From Glutamicibacter protophormiae (GTDB taxonomy: Bacteria > Actinomycetota > Actinomycetes > Actinomycetales > Micrococcaceae), in contig NZ_BMPH01000010.1 of the NCBI RefSeq assembly GCF_014647495.1, positions 103,562 to 167,561 of the forward strand: a stretch of DNA of 64,000 nt, given 5' to 3'. Both the position numbers and the translations under genes were made by a program. This document shows, one piece after another, positions 17,019 to 25,206 of the stretch; the stretch's first letter is position 1, and every line of letters begins with the position of its first letter. The notes below the pieces were generated by a model that was not told the origin of the DNA, searched no databases, and saw only the letters and a program-made list of their open reading frames with translations.

Positions 17019-17393
17019 TTACTTAACGGTAACGGTTGCACCGGCAGCTTCGAGGGCTTCCTTGGCCTTCTCAGCAGCGTCCTTTGCAACACCCTCAAGC
17101 AGAGCCTTAGGAGCTGCGTCAACGAGCTCCTTAGCTTCCTTCAGGCCCAGGGAAGTCAGTGCGCGAACTTCCTTGATGACTGCGATCTTCTTGTCGCCAG
17201 CCGCCTCCAGAACTACGTCGAATTCGGTCTGCTCTTCAGCAGCGGCTTCTGCGCCGGCAGCCGGACCTGCAACTGCAACAGCAGCAGCGGTAACGTCGAA
17301 GGTCTCTTCGAATTCCTTAACGAACTCGGAGAGCTCGATGATGGTCATTTCCTTGAATGCGGAAAGCAGCTCTTCGTTGGTGAGCTTCGCCAT
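17019..17393 (-). CDS. rplL: 50S ribosomal protein L7/L12 (bL12)
   Basis: 124-residue stalk protein that recruits translation GTPases to the large subunit. The N-terminal dimerisation segment ([20 protein letters not shown]), an Ala/Gly-rich hinge and the C-terminal factor-binding domain ([20 protein letters not shown]) are all present. ATG at 17393 has AAAGGA 9 nt upstream. It is 71 nt after rplJ and shares its attenuated promoter. Confidence 0.98.
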   Translation of the reverse strand: MAKLTNEELLSAFKEMTIIELSEFVKEFEETFDVTAAAVAVAGPAAGAEAAAEEQTEFDVVLEAAGDKKIAVIKEVRALTSLGLKEAKELVDAAPKALLEGVAKDAAEKAKEALEAAGATVTVK

Positions 17394-17464
17394 GGTCGGC
17401 GTCCTTTCGGTTTTGGCCTTGCGGCCTATGAATTTGGGTTACGTTGCGAGAGAATCTCGAAAGC

Positions 17465-17986
17465 TTAGGCTTCTGCCGGGGCTTCCTCGGCGGCAGCGCC
17501 ACCGTTCTCTTCGAGCTTTGCACGCAGGGCGTCGACGACGCGGGCAGCGGCGGAAGCTGGAGCCTGCAGCACGGCAGCAACACGTGCCAGCTGAGTCTCG
17601 CGCGATTCCAGTGCAGCCAGGGCTTCGATGCCAGCCGTGTCAAGTGCCTTGCCTTCGAACCAACCGGTCTTGATAACCAGCTTTTCGTTGACCTTGGCGA
17701 ACTCCGTGAGGCTCTTTGCGGCAGCAACTGCATCGCCCTTAATGAAGGCGATAGCGGTCGGACCGGAAAGCTGGTCATCGAAAGCTTCGATGCCGGCTTC
17801 CTTCGCTGCGATAGCGGTCAAGGTGTTCTTCACAACGGCGTACTTGGTCTCCTGACCAAGCGAGCGGCGCAGATCCTTGAGCTGTGCAACGGTAAGCCCA
17901 CGGTATTCGGTCAAGACAGCCGCAGACGAATCTTTGAAGTCAGCAGTGATCTCTTCAATCGCTGCAGTCTTGCTCGGGGTTGCCAT
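17465..17986 (-). CDS. rplJ: 50S ribosomal protein L10 (uL10)
   Basis: 173-residue stalk base protein that anchors L7/L12 dimers to 23S rRNA. The conserved TEYRGLTVAQLKDLRRSL and KYAVVKNTLTAIAAKEAG blocks are present, with an acidic Ala-rich tail typical of actinobacteria that binds L12. ATG at 17986 has AAGGAG 5-6 nt upstream. It is preceded by an L10-leader-like RNA with a terminator, which fits autogenous control by the L10(L12)4 complex. Confidence 0.98.
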   Translation of the reverse strand: MATPSKTAAIEEITADFKDSSAAVLTEYRGLTVAQLKDLRRSLGQETKYAVVKNTLTAIAAKEAGIEAFDDQLSGPTAIAFIKGDAVAAAKSLTEFAKVNEKLVIKTGWFEGKALDTAGIEALAALESRETQLARVAAVLQAPASAAARVVDALRAKLEENGGAAAEEAPAEA

Positions 17987-18038
17987 AACACTCCTTCCGG
18001 GGATTTGTTCGGTACCGTTTCATAACCGGCGAGGCCAT

Positions 18039-18067
18039 AAAAAAGGCCCCGCGCAGGAGCACAGGGC
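18039..18067 (-). terminator. Attenuator in the rplJ leader
   Basis: 8-bp stem with G-U pairs (18060-18067 with 18046-18053), 6-nt loop, followed on the minus strand by C and six T (18044-18039). It lies 52 nt upstream of rplJ inside the leader RNA. Confidence 0.7.
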
Positions 18068-18165
18068 AGTTTAACTCATTCAAGTCAAAGCAAATCTATG
18101 AAACCTGCGTTGGTTGTCCTTGCGGACCTTTAGGAGCATAAATGCTCAACCGACGGTCTTCGGTA
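18039..18165 (-). promoter_or_regulatory. L10 leader (ribosomal protein autoregulatory RNA)
   Basis: The rplJ 5' leader on the minus strand carries CCGAAGACCG and GGTTG, a GAGC/GCTC hairpin, a GTCC-GCAA-GGAC hairpin and a matching CAACC, then CGCAGGTTTC, consistent with the multi-branched L10 leader family. It ends in an intrinsic terminator about 50 nt before rplJ. The known mechanism in the family is L10 binding that shifts the fold toward termination; here this is an inference from structure and position. Confidence 0.7.
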
Positions 18166-18170
18166 TTTCT

Positions 18171-18200
18171 ATTGTAGGCATGCGTCATGCCCTCATCCAA
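18171..18200 (-). promoter_or_regulatory. rplJL promoter
   Basis: Minus-strand TTGGAT (18195-18200), 18-bp spacer, TACAAT (18171-18176). The predicted transcript starts near 18164, just before the L10 leader structure. Confidence 0.65.
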
Positions 18201-18250
18201 ATTCAGCGACATCGACAGGGAGGTGATCCTGCCCACGCGATTCGCGATTT

Positions 18251-18390
18251 AAAAAGACAAGGCCTGCATCTAGCACTTGGGGGACGCTAGATGCAGGCTA
18301 CTTGTCGATGAATAAGCTTTGGGGAAACTTACCCATCCAGCGCCTGCATAGTCTTGGGGGTCCCATGCAGACACCGCTGAATAACTCAGT
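18251..18390 (-). ncRNA. 6C small RNA
   Basis: On the minus strand two stem-loops each expose the same C-rich loop, CCCCCAAG. The first pairs CTGCAT (18365-18370) with ATGCAG (18344-18349). The second is a 13-bp perfect stem (18286-18298 and 18262-18274) extended by CTTGTC/GACAAG and ends in TCTTTTT, so it doubles as terminator. A third C-rich element, TTTCCCCAAAG, lies between them. This is the arrangement of the actinobacterial 6C RNA family, whose C-rich loops pair with G-rich ribosome binding regions of target mRNAs. The loops here have five C. A possible -10 (TACCAT, 18397-18402) precedes it. The 5' end is approximate. Confidence 0.75.
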
Positions 18391-18402
18391 GCTTCAATGG
18401 TA

Positions 18403-18805
18403 ACATTTCTTGCTCGCGACACAGAACCGAAAGCTGGCAAATTCCAATGAATTTCCCATGTTTTCAGGGGTTGGGAGCCCGGAAACCGCGAGATCATGGG
18501 GTTAAACGCATGATGAAATAATTTGAACTCATTTGCATGTTTATGCGCTAGCGGCCAATCTCGGCGCTTTCTCGGGATTCCCGCGGCCGCGCTTCCTGGC
18601 GGGTTCTCCACCTTCCGACTCCGGTCCGGGGCAAAACGGAACCTGGGCCCAGAAGGCGCCCTCGACGCATCTCCGCTCGCAAGCTCTCCCCCACCATGTG
18701 TAGCCGGGGCAGCCGGCGCAGCGGATCGCCAACCTGCGCTGCAGGCCCGAGCACTGCTTGGCACGGACCGGCTGGGCCCGGGACAGACCGAAGCTGTAAC
18801 GCAAA
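18403..18805. other. Noncoding stretch between the 6C RNA and the rplA terminator
   Basis: About 400 bp. Open frames on both strands lack ribosome binding sites and recognisable sequence. The left part holds the upstream region of the 6C RNA; nothing else is seen. Confidence 0.5.
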
Positions 18806-18848
18806 AGCCCGCGGGCTCCACCACGATCAGTGATGGAGCCCGCGGGCT
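18806..18848 (-). terminator. rplKA terminator
   Basis: 19-bp stem with one mismatch (18806-18824 and 18830-18848), 5-nt loop, minus-strand tail TTTGCG. It begins 17 nt past the rplA stop and separates rplKA from the 6C RNA and rplJL. Confidence 0.85.
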
Positions 18849-18865
18849 CAGCCAAGCTCTAAAGC

Positions 18866-19567
18866 CTAGGCCTCAACGCGGGTTACGTTCGAGTCAACAG
18901 GGATGCCTGGACCGAAGGTGGTGGCGATGGTGGCCTTCGAGATGTAGCGACCCTTCGAAGCCGAAGGCTTCAGGCGCATAACCTCATCCAGTGCAGCTGC
19001 GTAGTTCTCGGTCAGCTGCTTGGCATCGAACGAAGCCTTGCCAATGATGAAGTGCAGGTTCGAATGCTTGTCGACGCGGAAGTCGATCTTGCCGCCCTTG
19101 ATGTCGTTGACAGCCTTGGCCACATCCATGGTCACGGTGCCGGTCTTAGGGTTTGGCATCAGGTTACGTGGGCCGAGGATCTTACCCAGGCGGCCAACCT
19201 TGCCCATCAGGTCCGGGGTAGCAACCGCTGCGTCGAAGTCGGTCCAGCCGCCCTGGATCTTCTCGATCAGGTCGTCCGAGCCAACGAAGTCGGCGCCGGC
19301 TTCGCGGGCTGCCTCAGCCTTGTCACCGTTGGCGAAAACAACCACGCGAGCGGTCTTGCCGGTGCCGTGTGGCAGGTTCACGGTGCCGCGAACCATCTGG
19401 TCGGCCTTACGTGGGTCAACACCCAGGCGGAATGCAACCTCAACGGTCGACTGGGTCTTGTCGCCAGCGATCTCCTTGGCCAGGGCGATTGCCTCGGCTG
19501 GAGCGTAGAACTTGTCAGCCTCGATCTTAGCCGCGGCGGCTACATATGCTTTGCTGCGCTTTGCCAT
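18866..19567 (-). CDS. rplA: 50S ribosomal protein L1 (uL1)
   Basis: 233-residue 23S rRNA-binding protein of the mobile L1 stalk; in other bacteria it represses its own operon by binding the rplK leader. ATG at 19567 gives the expected [16 protein letters not shown] start and has AAGGAG 9 nt upstream; the frame runs open further up but without a site. The signature [20 protein letters not shown] and the C-terminal TFGPGIPVD are present. Second gene after rplK. Confidence 0.97.
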   Translation of the reverse strand: MAKRSKAYVAAAAKIEADKFYAPAEAIALAKEIAGDKTQSTVEVAFRLGVDPRKADQMVRGTVNLPHGTGKTARVVVFANGDKAEAAREAGADFVGSDDLIEKIQGGWTDFDAAVATPDLMGKVGRLGKILGPRNLMPNPKTGTVTMDVAKAVNDIKGGKIDFRVDKHSNLHFIIGKASFDAKQLTENYAAALDEVMRLKPSASKGRYISKATIATTFGPGIPVDSNVTRVEA

Positions 19568-19705
19568 CTGCGTTATCTCCTTATGCAGTCGTGGTCGTAT
19601 GGACCGCGCGGGGTCCTGCCACGGGCGAAAGTCCAGGTGAACTGTTCGCCTTTTCTTGAATTCTTGAGTGTCCTTCACCCATGGGGTGAATGACCGAAGG
19701 CGTTA

Positions 19706-20137
19706 TTAGCCTTCTACGGTCACGCCCATGGAGCGAGCGGTGCCGGCGATGATCTTGGCTGCTGCAGCCAGATCGTTGGCGTTGAGGTCAGCCATCTTGG
19801 AGGTGGCGATTTCCTCAACCTGTGCCTGGGTCAGGTTTGCAACCTTGTCGGTGTGCGGAACACCCGAACCCTTGGCGATGCCGGCAGCCTTCTTGATCAG
19901 CTCAGCTGCAGGTGGGGTCTTGGTGATGAAAGTGAACGAACGGTCTTCGTACACGGTGATTTCAACTGGAATCACGTTACCGCGCTGCGACTCGGTGGCA
20001 GCGTTGTAAGCCTTGCAGAATTCCATGATGTTGACGCCGTGCTGGCCAAGTGCAGGACCAATTGGAGGAGCTGGGTTAGCAGCACCTGCCTGGATCTGCA
20101 GCTTGATGAGTCCGGTGACCTTTTTCTTTGGGGCCAT
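19706..20137 (-). CDS. rplK: 50S ribosomal protein L11 (uL11)
   Basis: 143-residue protein of the GTPase-associated centre, also needed for RelA-type stringent response sensing. ATG at 20137 ([18 protein letters not shown]) has GAAGGA 6 nt upstream. The conserved [19 protein letters not shown] block and the C-terminal rRNA-binding GTARSMG motif are intact. It precedes rplA by 138 nt, a gap with a small 7-bp hairpin (19674-19690), where L1 feedback could act. Confidence 0.97.
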   Translation of the reverse strand: MAPKKKVTGLIKLQIQAGAANPAPPIGPALGQHGVNIMEFCKAYNAATESQRGNVIPVEITVYEDRSFTFITKTPPAAELIKKAAGIAKGSGVPHTDKVANLTQAQVEEIATSKMADLNANDLAAAAKIIAGTARSMGVTVEG

Positions 20138-20264
20138 GTCGGGTCCTTCTACTCTTGCAGTTCCCACAGCACAGGAGCGTGGTGCGGGTTGTGGCTATCG
20201 TGGCGCGACAGCCGAACGCGCCCTCACTTCGAAAGCACTCGAAGCGGGGCACGAAGACTTAATA

Positions 20265-21101
20265 CTACTGGATCTTAGTGACCTGGTTGAAGTTCAGGGT
20301 CACCGGGGTCTCGCGTTCGAAGATCGAAACGAGCACAACCAGCTGCGCGGCTTCCAGCTTGATCTCGGAAATCGTGGCCGGCATGGTCTCGAACGGACCA
20401 TCGTTGACGATGACCGATTCGCCGACCTCGAAGTCCACCGTGACCTCGGTAATCGGGGCGCGACCTGGCTTCGCGGCGTTTGGCTGCTCGGTCGGGTCGA
20501 CCACGGTGTGCTCCAGCATGGAGAACACTTCGTCGAGGTTCAGCGGGTTCGGATCGTGGGCGTTGCCCACGAAGCCGGTGACGCCTGGGGTATGGCGAAC
20601 AACACCCCATGATGCGTCGGTCAGTTCCATGCGGACCAGGACGTAGCCCGGGATACGTACGCGGCGCACGATCTTGCGCTGGGTGTTCTTGACCTCGACA
20701 ACCTCTTCCATCGGGACCTGGATTTCGTAGATGAAATCTTCCATGTCCTGGGTCTGGATACGGGTTTCGAGATTGACCTTGACGCGGTTTTCGTAACCTG
20801 CGTAGGTGTGGATTACGAACCAGTCGCCCGGAAGGCGGCGCAGCTTGGCGCGGAATTCTTCCTTGAGCTTGGCCACCTTGTCGGCAGCGTCCTCTTCAAC
20901 TGGAGCTTCTTCCTCGGCGTCTGCATCATCGGCATCCACGTCCGCAACGAAAGCCTCGAAGGATTCGTCAACCGCTACGGTTGCCTCTTCGGTTTCGTCG
21001 ATGGCAGCTTCTTCAGCTGCCTCCACCTGATCGCCGGCGGCTTCAACGAACTCGTTTTCGACCTCGTCATTAATCTGCGGTTCGAGTTCCTTGTCGGACA
21101 C
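20265..21101 (-). CDS. nusG: Transcription termination/antitermination protein NusG
   Basis: 278-residue elongation factor that binds RNA polymerase and links it to Rho and ribosomes. The NGN domain starts near residue 92 ([19 protein letters not shown]) and the C-terminal KOW domain near residue 225 ([15 protein letters not shown]). The first 85 residues are an acidic, Ala/Glu/Asp-rich extension, a feature of actinobacterial NusG. The start is GTG at 21101 with AGGA about 8 nt upstream. It follows secE by 73 nt, with a hairpin and a TATAAT box between. Confidence 0.97.
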   Translation of the reverse strand: MSDKELEPQINDEVENEFVEAAGDQVEAAEEAAIDETEEATVAVDESFEAFVADVDADDADAEEEAPVEEDAADKVAKLKEEFRAKLRRLPGDWFVIHTYAGYENRVKVNLETRIQTQDMEDFIYEIQVPMEEVVEVKNTQRKIVRRVRIPGYVLVRMELTDASWGVVRHTPGVTGFVGNAHDPNPLNLDEVFSMLEHTVVDPTEQPNAAKPGRAPITEVTVDFEVGESVIVNDGPFETMPATISEIKLEAAQLVVLVSIFERETPVTLNFNQVTKIQ

Positions 21102-21138
21102 TGCGGATCCTGCTTTCTTTGACTGGATGACACTAAAA

Positions 21139-21169
21139 TTGCCTCGGAGCGATTATACCGCCGAGGCAA
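21139..21169 (-). promoter_or_regulatory. secE-nusG hairpin containing a consensus -10 box
   Basis: 9-bp inverted repeat (21139-21147 and 21161-21169) followed on the minus strand by TTTTAG, which resembles a weak terminator after secE. Its 13-nt loop contains TATAAT (21152-21157), about 50 nt before nusG. No good -35 is seen. Confidence 0.45.
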
Positions 21170-21174
21170 TCAAA

Positions 21175-21423
21175 TTACTGTTCTACTTGCCGGGTGAACA
21201 GGAGGATCGATCCCTGCCCGAAGACGAAGTCCAAGGCCGTGACGATCGCGATGACCACCACGACGAAGCCAAGAACGACGAAGAAGTAGTTCACGAGTTC
21301 GCTGCGCGTTGGCGTGACGACCTTTTTCAGTTCGCCGATAACCTGGCGGAAGAACAGCATGATGCGGGCGAAGATGCCCTTCTTCTGCTTGCCCTTGCCC
21401 GGGTTCACTACAGCCTCTGTCAC
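21175..21423 (-). CDS. secE: Preprotein translocase subunit SecE
   Basis: 82 residues. The start is GTG at 21423 with GAGGAA 4 nt upstream; the open frame runs much further up through the tRNA, which cannot be coding. The product has a basic N-terminus, the conserved amphipathic helix FFRQVIGELKKVVTPTRSEL and one membrane segment (YFFVVLGFVVVVIAIVTALDF). It forms the SecYEG channel in the membrane. It sits between tRNA-Trp and nusG, the usual actinobacterial order. Confidence 0.95.
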   Translation of the reverse strand: MTEAVVNPGKGKQKKGIFARIMLFFRQVIGELKKVVTPTRSELVNYFFVVLGFVVVVIAIVTALDFVFGQGSILLFTRQVEQ

Positions 21424-21538
21424 GCTGTTCCTCGTTTCAATTTTTTGGCCAGTTGAAACAATCACGGTGTGCCGCAGCCGTTCTGACCACAACACACCGT
21501 GACGTGAGATTCTCGCTGAGCGATAGATCGCTGCTGCG

Positions 21539-21611
21539 CAGGGCAGACAGGACTCGAACCTGCAACCTGCGGTTTTGGAGACCGCTGCGCTACCAATTGC
21601 GCCACTACCCT
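21539..21611 (-). tRNA. tRNA-Trp (CCA)
   Basis: 73 nt. Acceptor arms AGGGTAG and CTGCCCT pair fully, the D loop has TTGGTAGCG, the anticodon loop is CTCCAAA with anticodon CCA, and the T arm has GGTTCGAGTCC. The 3' CCA is not encoded. It lies just before secE on the same strand. Confidence 0.97.
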
Positions 21612-21876
21612 TTAGAGCTGAATGCCCTGTCGCACTTCCATCAGCGGATTTAGCGTTGTGCCTTGTCCGTTGCGATGTCTTTGCAACGAGAAATAACTTT
21701 ACGCAACGAAATCCAAAATGTCGAACTGGACAGATGTGGTGTGGCGCATAACGCATTTTCGCCACCGCTGGACCGGTCGTGAGAGGTCATTTTTACGGTT
21801 CGGCGTGGGAACCGCGCCCGCGGGATCTAGACTAGAGGCATCACCAACCCTCGTTGACTTCAGGACGAAATCTTCC

Positions 21877-23076
21877 ATGTCTAGAATCTCTCGCCGCATC
21901 GGCGCCATTTCCGAATCCGCAACCCTCGCTGTTGATGCCAAGGCCAAGGCCCTGAAGGCCGCGGGACGCCCGGTCATCGGTTTCGGCGCTGGTGAGCCTG
22001 ACTTCCCAACCCCGGATTACATCGTCGAGGCAGCCGTCCAGGCCGCCCGCGACCCGAAGAACCACCGCTACTCCCCGGCCGGCGGACTTCCCGAGCTGCG
22101 TGAAGCCGTTGCAGCGAAGACCCTGCGCGATTCGGGCTACGAGATTGCCCCGTCCCAGGTCCTGATCACCAACGGCGGCAAGCAGGCCGTCTACAACACC
22201 TTTGCCGCGCTGCTGGATCCCGAAGACGAGGTCATCGTCCCGGCTCCGTACTGGACCACCTACCCGGAAGCCATCCGGCTGGCCGGCGGCAAGCCGGTGG
22301 ACATCTTCGCCGGGCCGGAGCAGGGCTACAAGGTCACCGTTGAGCAGCTGGAATCCGTGCGCACCGAGCGCACCAAGATCCTGCTCTTCGTCTCCCCTTC
22401 CAACCCCACCGGCGCCGTGTACACCCCGGAGCAGGTCAGGGAGATCGGCCTGTGGGCCGCGGAACACGGCCTGTGGGTTGTCACCGACGAGATCTACGAG
22501 CACCTGACCTACGGCGATGCCCAGTTCAGCTCCATCGCCACCCTGGTGCCGGAGCTCGAAGACCGCGTGGTCGTGCTCAATGGCGTGGCCAAGACCTATG
22601 CCATGACCGGCTGGCGCGTGGGATGGATGATCGGCCCGAACGACGTCATCAAGGCCGCCACCAACCTGCAGTCCCACGCCACCTCGAACGTCGCCAACGT
22701 CTCGCAGCGCGCCGCGCTGGCCGCGGTAGCCGGTCCGCTGGATGCCGTGGAGGAGATGAAGACCGCCTTCAACCGCCGCCGCCTGGCGATCGTCGAAGGC
22801 CTGAACACCATCGACGGCCTGCACTGCCCGACCCCGGACGGCGCCTTCTACGCCTATTCGGATGTCCGGGGCCTGCTGGGCCGCGAGATCCGCGGTGTCG
22901 TGAACAACACCAGCGCCGAGCTGGCGGCCTTCATCCTGGAACAGGCGGAGGTCGCCGTGGTTCCGGGCGAGGCCTTCGGCCCGTCCGGCTACATCCGCAT
23001 GTCCTACGCACTGGGCGACGCGGATCTGGCCGAGGGCGTCGAGCGCATGGTCAAGCTGCTGGGCGAAGCCAAGTAA
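21877..23076 (+). CDS. aspC: Aspartate aminotransferase (class I, fold type I PLP enzyme)
   Basis: 399 residues. It transfers the amino group between aspartate and 2-oxoglutarate. The PLP lysine lies in [16 protein letters not shown], the PLP-binding Asn/Asp in [14 protein letters not shown] and VTDEIYEHL, and the substrate Arg in the C-terminal [13 protein letters not shown] at 21877 gives the family N-terminus [24 protein letters not shown] is about 11 nt upstream. The open frame extends 53 codons further up without support. It is divergent from tRNA-Trp-secE and ends in a strong terminator. Related subgroup enzymes accept prephenate, so specificity is not certain. Confidence 0.93.
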   Translation: MSRISRRIGAISESATLAVDAKAKALKAAGRPVIGFGAGEPDFPTPDYIVEAAVQAARDPKNHRYSPAGGLPELREAVAAKTLRDSGYEIAPSQVLITNGGKQAVYNTFAALLDPEDEVIVPAPYWTTYPEAIRLAGGKPVDIFAGPEQGYKVTVEQLESVRTERTKILLFVSPSNPTGAVYTPEQVREIGLWAAEHGLWVVTDEIYEHLTYGDAQFSSIATLVPELEDRVVVLNGVAKTYAMTGWRVGWMIGPNDVIKAATNLQSHATSNVANVSQRAALAAVAGPLDAVEEMKTAFNRRRLAIVEGLNTIDGLHCPTPDGAFYAYSDVRGLLGREIRGVVNNTSAELAAFILEQAEVAVVPGEAFGPSGYIRMSYALGDADLAEGVERMVKLLGEAK

Positions 23077-23091
23077 GCCCCTGAACACCAC

Positions 23092-23131
23092 AAGCCGTGG
23101 CGCCAACCTTTCCAGGTTGGCGCCACGGCTT
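23092..23131 (+). terminator. aspC terminator, also able to serve the convergent regulator gene
   Basis: 18-bp perfect stem (23092-23109 and 23114-23131), 4-nt loop, followed by GTTTTCT on the plus strand. Confidence 0.9.
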
Positions 23132-23146
23132 GTTTTCTCCCGGGGC

Positions 23147-23812
23147 CTAGAGGATCTTGCGCTCCACGGCCCAGCGGGTCAGCTCGTGGCGGTTGGACAG
23201 CTGCAGCTTGCGCAGCACGTTGGAGACATGCGATTCCACGGTCTTGACCGAGATGAACAGTTCCTTGGCCACTTCCTTGTAGCTGTAGCCGCGGGCGATC
23301 AACCGCATCACCTGCAGTTCGCGGTCCGTGAGCAGGTCCAATTCCTCGTCGATCGGCCCCGGGGCCGCCGAGGAACCGAAGGCGTCGAGTACGAACCCTG
23401 CAAGGCGCGGGGAGAACACCGCGTCGCCCCCGGCCACCCGGCGCACCGCGTCGGAGATCTCCTGGCCCGAAATGCTCTTGGTGACGTACCCCCGCGCCCC
23501 GGAGCGGATCACCAGCACCACGTCCTGCGCCGAGTCCGAGACGCTCAGCGCCAGGAACTTGGTCTGGGCGAACAGGTGGGCGCAGGAGGCGAGCACCTCT
23601 GCTCCTCCGCCGCCGCGCCCGCCGGGCAGGTGGACATCCAGCAGGACCACGTCCGGGCGCTCGCGTTCGATGACCTCGATGGCCTGCTCCACGCTGCCGG
23701 CCTCTCCCACGATCTGCAGGTCCTCGGCCAGGTCCGCCCGCAGTCCGGAGCGGAAGATCGCGTGGTCGTCGACCAGCACTACCCGGTAGGCCGGTTCGAT
23801 GTTTTCACTCAT
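23147..23812 (-). CDS. NarL/LuxR-family response regulator of the envelope-stress pair
   Basis: 221 residues. The receiver domain (about residues 9-125) has acidic pocket VDDH at 15-16, phospho-acceptor Asp59 (VVLLDVHLPGGRG) and the late Lys in GYVTKSISG. The C-terminal LuxR-type HTH (about 155-215) reads LTDRELQVMRLIARGYSYKE and SVKTVESHVSNVLRKLQLSN. Its ATG overlaps the kinase stop by four bases (ATGA), so the two are co-translated partners. With the PspC-bearing kinase and divergent PspC/LiaF-like gene it resembles LiaR. Targets probably include the divergent membrane genes, by inference. Confidence 0.9.
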   Translation of the reverse strand: MSENIEPAYRVVLVDDHAIFRSGLRADLAEDLQIVGEAGSVEQAIEVIERERPDVVLLDVHLPGGRGGGGAEVLASCAHLFAQTKFLALSVSDSAQDVVLVIRSGARGYVTKSISGQEISDAVRRVAGGDAVFSPRLAGFVLDAFGSSAAPGPIDEELDLLTDRELQVMRLIARGYSYKEVAKELFISVKTVESHVSNVLRKLQLSNRHELTRWAVERKIL

Positions 23813-25080
23813 GATGTTTTCTGTTCTTCCTGGTCGTTGCCGCGCGGCATGCTCAACTGTACTTCGGTGCCGTCCTGGTCGCTGCGGATGCGCGCGGAGC
23901 CGCCGGCGCGTTCCATGCGCCCGAGGATGGATTCACGCACCCCGTGCCGGTCCTCGGGGATCGCGCCGAGGTCGAACCCGGTGCCGCGGTCGCGGACGAA
24001 CACCTCGACCTGCGCCGGCGAGCATTCAAGATACACCGAGATCTTGCCCTCGGCGTGCTTCGCGGCGTTCATCATGGCTTCCCGGCTGGCGGCCACCAGC
24101 GCCTGCTGTCCGGCGAAGCCCTGGGCGTTGCCCACTGCCACCACGTCGACGTCGCGCAGCATCAGCTGTTCGATGCCCTCCGCCTCGTTCTGGATTTCGA
24201 CCACCACGTCCTCGGCGTCAAGGTGCTGCTCGCCGTACAGCCACTGTCGCAGCTCGCGTTCCTGCACCCGGGCCAGTGTGCGCACGGCGGCCGGCTCCTC
24301 GCTGCGCTTCTGGATCACCGCGAGGGTCTGCAGCACCGAGTCGTGCAGGTGCGCCGCGAATTCCGCGCGCTGCGCGGTGGCCTGCCGGTTGCTGCGCTCG
24401 GCCAGGTAGTCGCGCCAGAGCTTCGCGCCCCAGGGCAGCAGCACCACCACGGCGCCGGCGATGATCGCCAGGGCCACCCAGAACCCGCCCAGCAGGTCCC
24501 CCACCGAGACGGTGCCGCTGAGGATCGCCAGCAGCCCGCCGATCACCAACACCAGGCCCAGGGCCAGGCGGATGACCAGCGTGGCGCCCAGCTTGCGCTC
24601 CGGCCGCACGGCGCTGCGGTCGATCTGCATCCAGGCGAGCAGGATGCCGCCGAGGATGCCGATGACCGGCCAGATCAGGTCCCAGCGGAAGTTCCAGCCA
24701 GCCCATTGGCCCAGGGCCAGGACCGCCAGCGCCAGCAGGCCCGCACCGATCAGCGCATCGCGCCAGCGGCTCAGCGACACCGCATTGTCGCGGCCGCTGA
24801 ACAACCCCTGTTGCACGCGGGCCATTTCCTCGGCCAGGCTGCGGTTCCGGGTGCCCCAGGAACGCAGCTCGTCGGCTTGGGTTTCGTCCGCGCTGGGGGT
24901 GAAGACCCACAGCCACCCATACAGCAGCAGCCCGACCCCGCCCAGGGCGCTCAAGGCCAGGAAGCCCAGGCGCACATAGCCGACCGGGATGTTCAGGTGC
25001 TCGGCCAGTCCCCCGCAGACGCCGGCGATGAACCGGTTCTCGCTGCGCACGATGAATTTTCGTTGTTCCGGACTTGCCAT
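23809..25080 (-). CDS. PspC-domain histidine kinase (LiaS-like sensor)
   Basis: 423 residues. An N-terminal PspC domain (about 8-65, RFIAGVCGGLAEHLNIPVGY and one membrane helix) replaces the usual sensor. Four further membrane segments follow (about 108-215). The dimerisation and phosphoacceptor helix has HLHDSVLQTLAVIQK with His246, and the ATPase domain has the N-box REAMMNAAKHAEG and the G-box VRDRGTGFD. This is the HisKA_3 type that pairs with NarL regulators. It starts at ATG 25080 and is divergent from the PspC/LiaF-like gene. Confidence 0.9.
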   Translation of the reverse strand: MASPEQRKFIVRSENRFIAGVCGGLAEHLNIPVGYVRLGFLALSALGGVGLLLYGWLWVFTPSADETQADELRSWGTRNRSLAEEMARVQQGLFSGRDNAVSLSRWRDALIGAGLLALAVLALGQWAGWNFRWDLIWPVIGILGGILLAWMQIDRSAVRPERKLGATLVIRLALGLVLVIGGLLAILSGTVSVGDLLGGFWVALAIIAGAVVVLLPWGAKLWRDYLAERSNRQATAQRAEFAAHLHDSVLQTLAVIQKRSEEPAAVRTLARVQERELRQWLYGEQHLDAEDVVVEIQNEAEGIEQLMLRDVDVVAVGNAQGFAGQQALVAASREAMMNAAKHAEGKISVYLECSPAQVEVFVRDRGTGFDLGAIPEDRHGVRESILGRMERAGGSARIRSDQDGTEVQLSMPRGNDQEEQKTS

Positions 25081-25206
25081 GCTTCTAAGTCAAGCATGGA
25101 ATGCCCGGGTTCCGGCGGCTTCTGGGCACAACCGGGGGCACCCCTAGGGATAAATCAGGGTAGCCCCTCATAGCGGGCACGGCGCCCTCGGCACGAGAAT
25201 TGAAAC

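Noticed and set aside
18270..18855. Open frames of 104-184 codons on both strands between rplA and rplJ
   Set aside because: They run over the rplA terminator or the 6C RNA, have no start signals and are compositionally unlike the neighbours.
21424..21765. Upstream extension of the secE frame
   Set aside because: It passes through the tRNA-Trp gene; the GTG at 21423 with its ribosome binding site gives the normal SecE.
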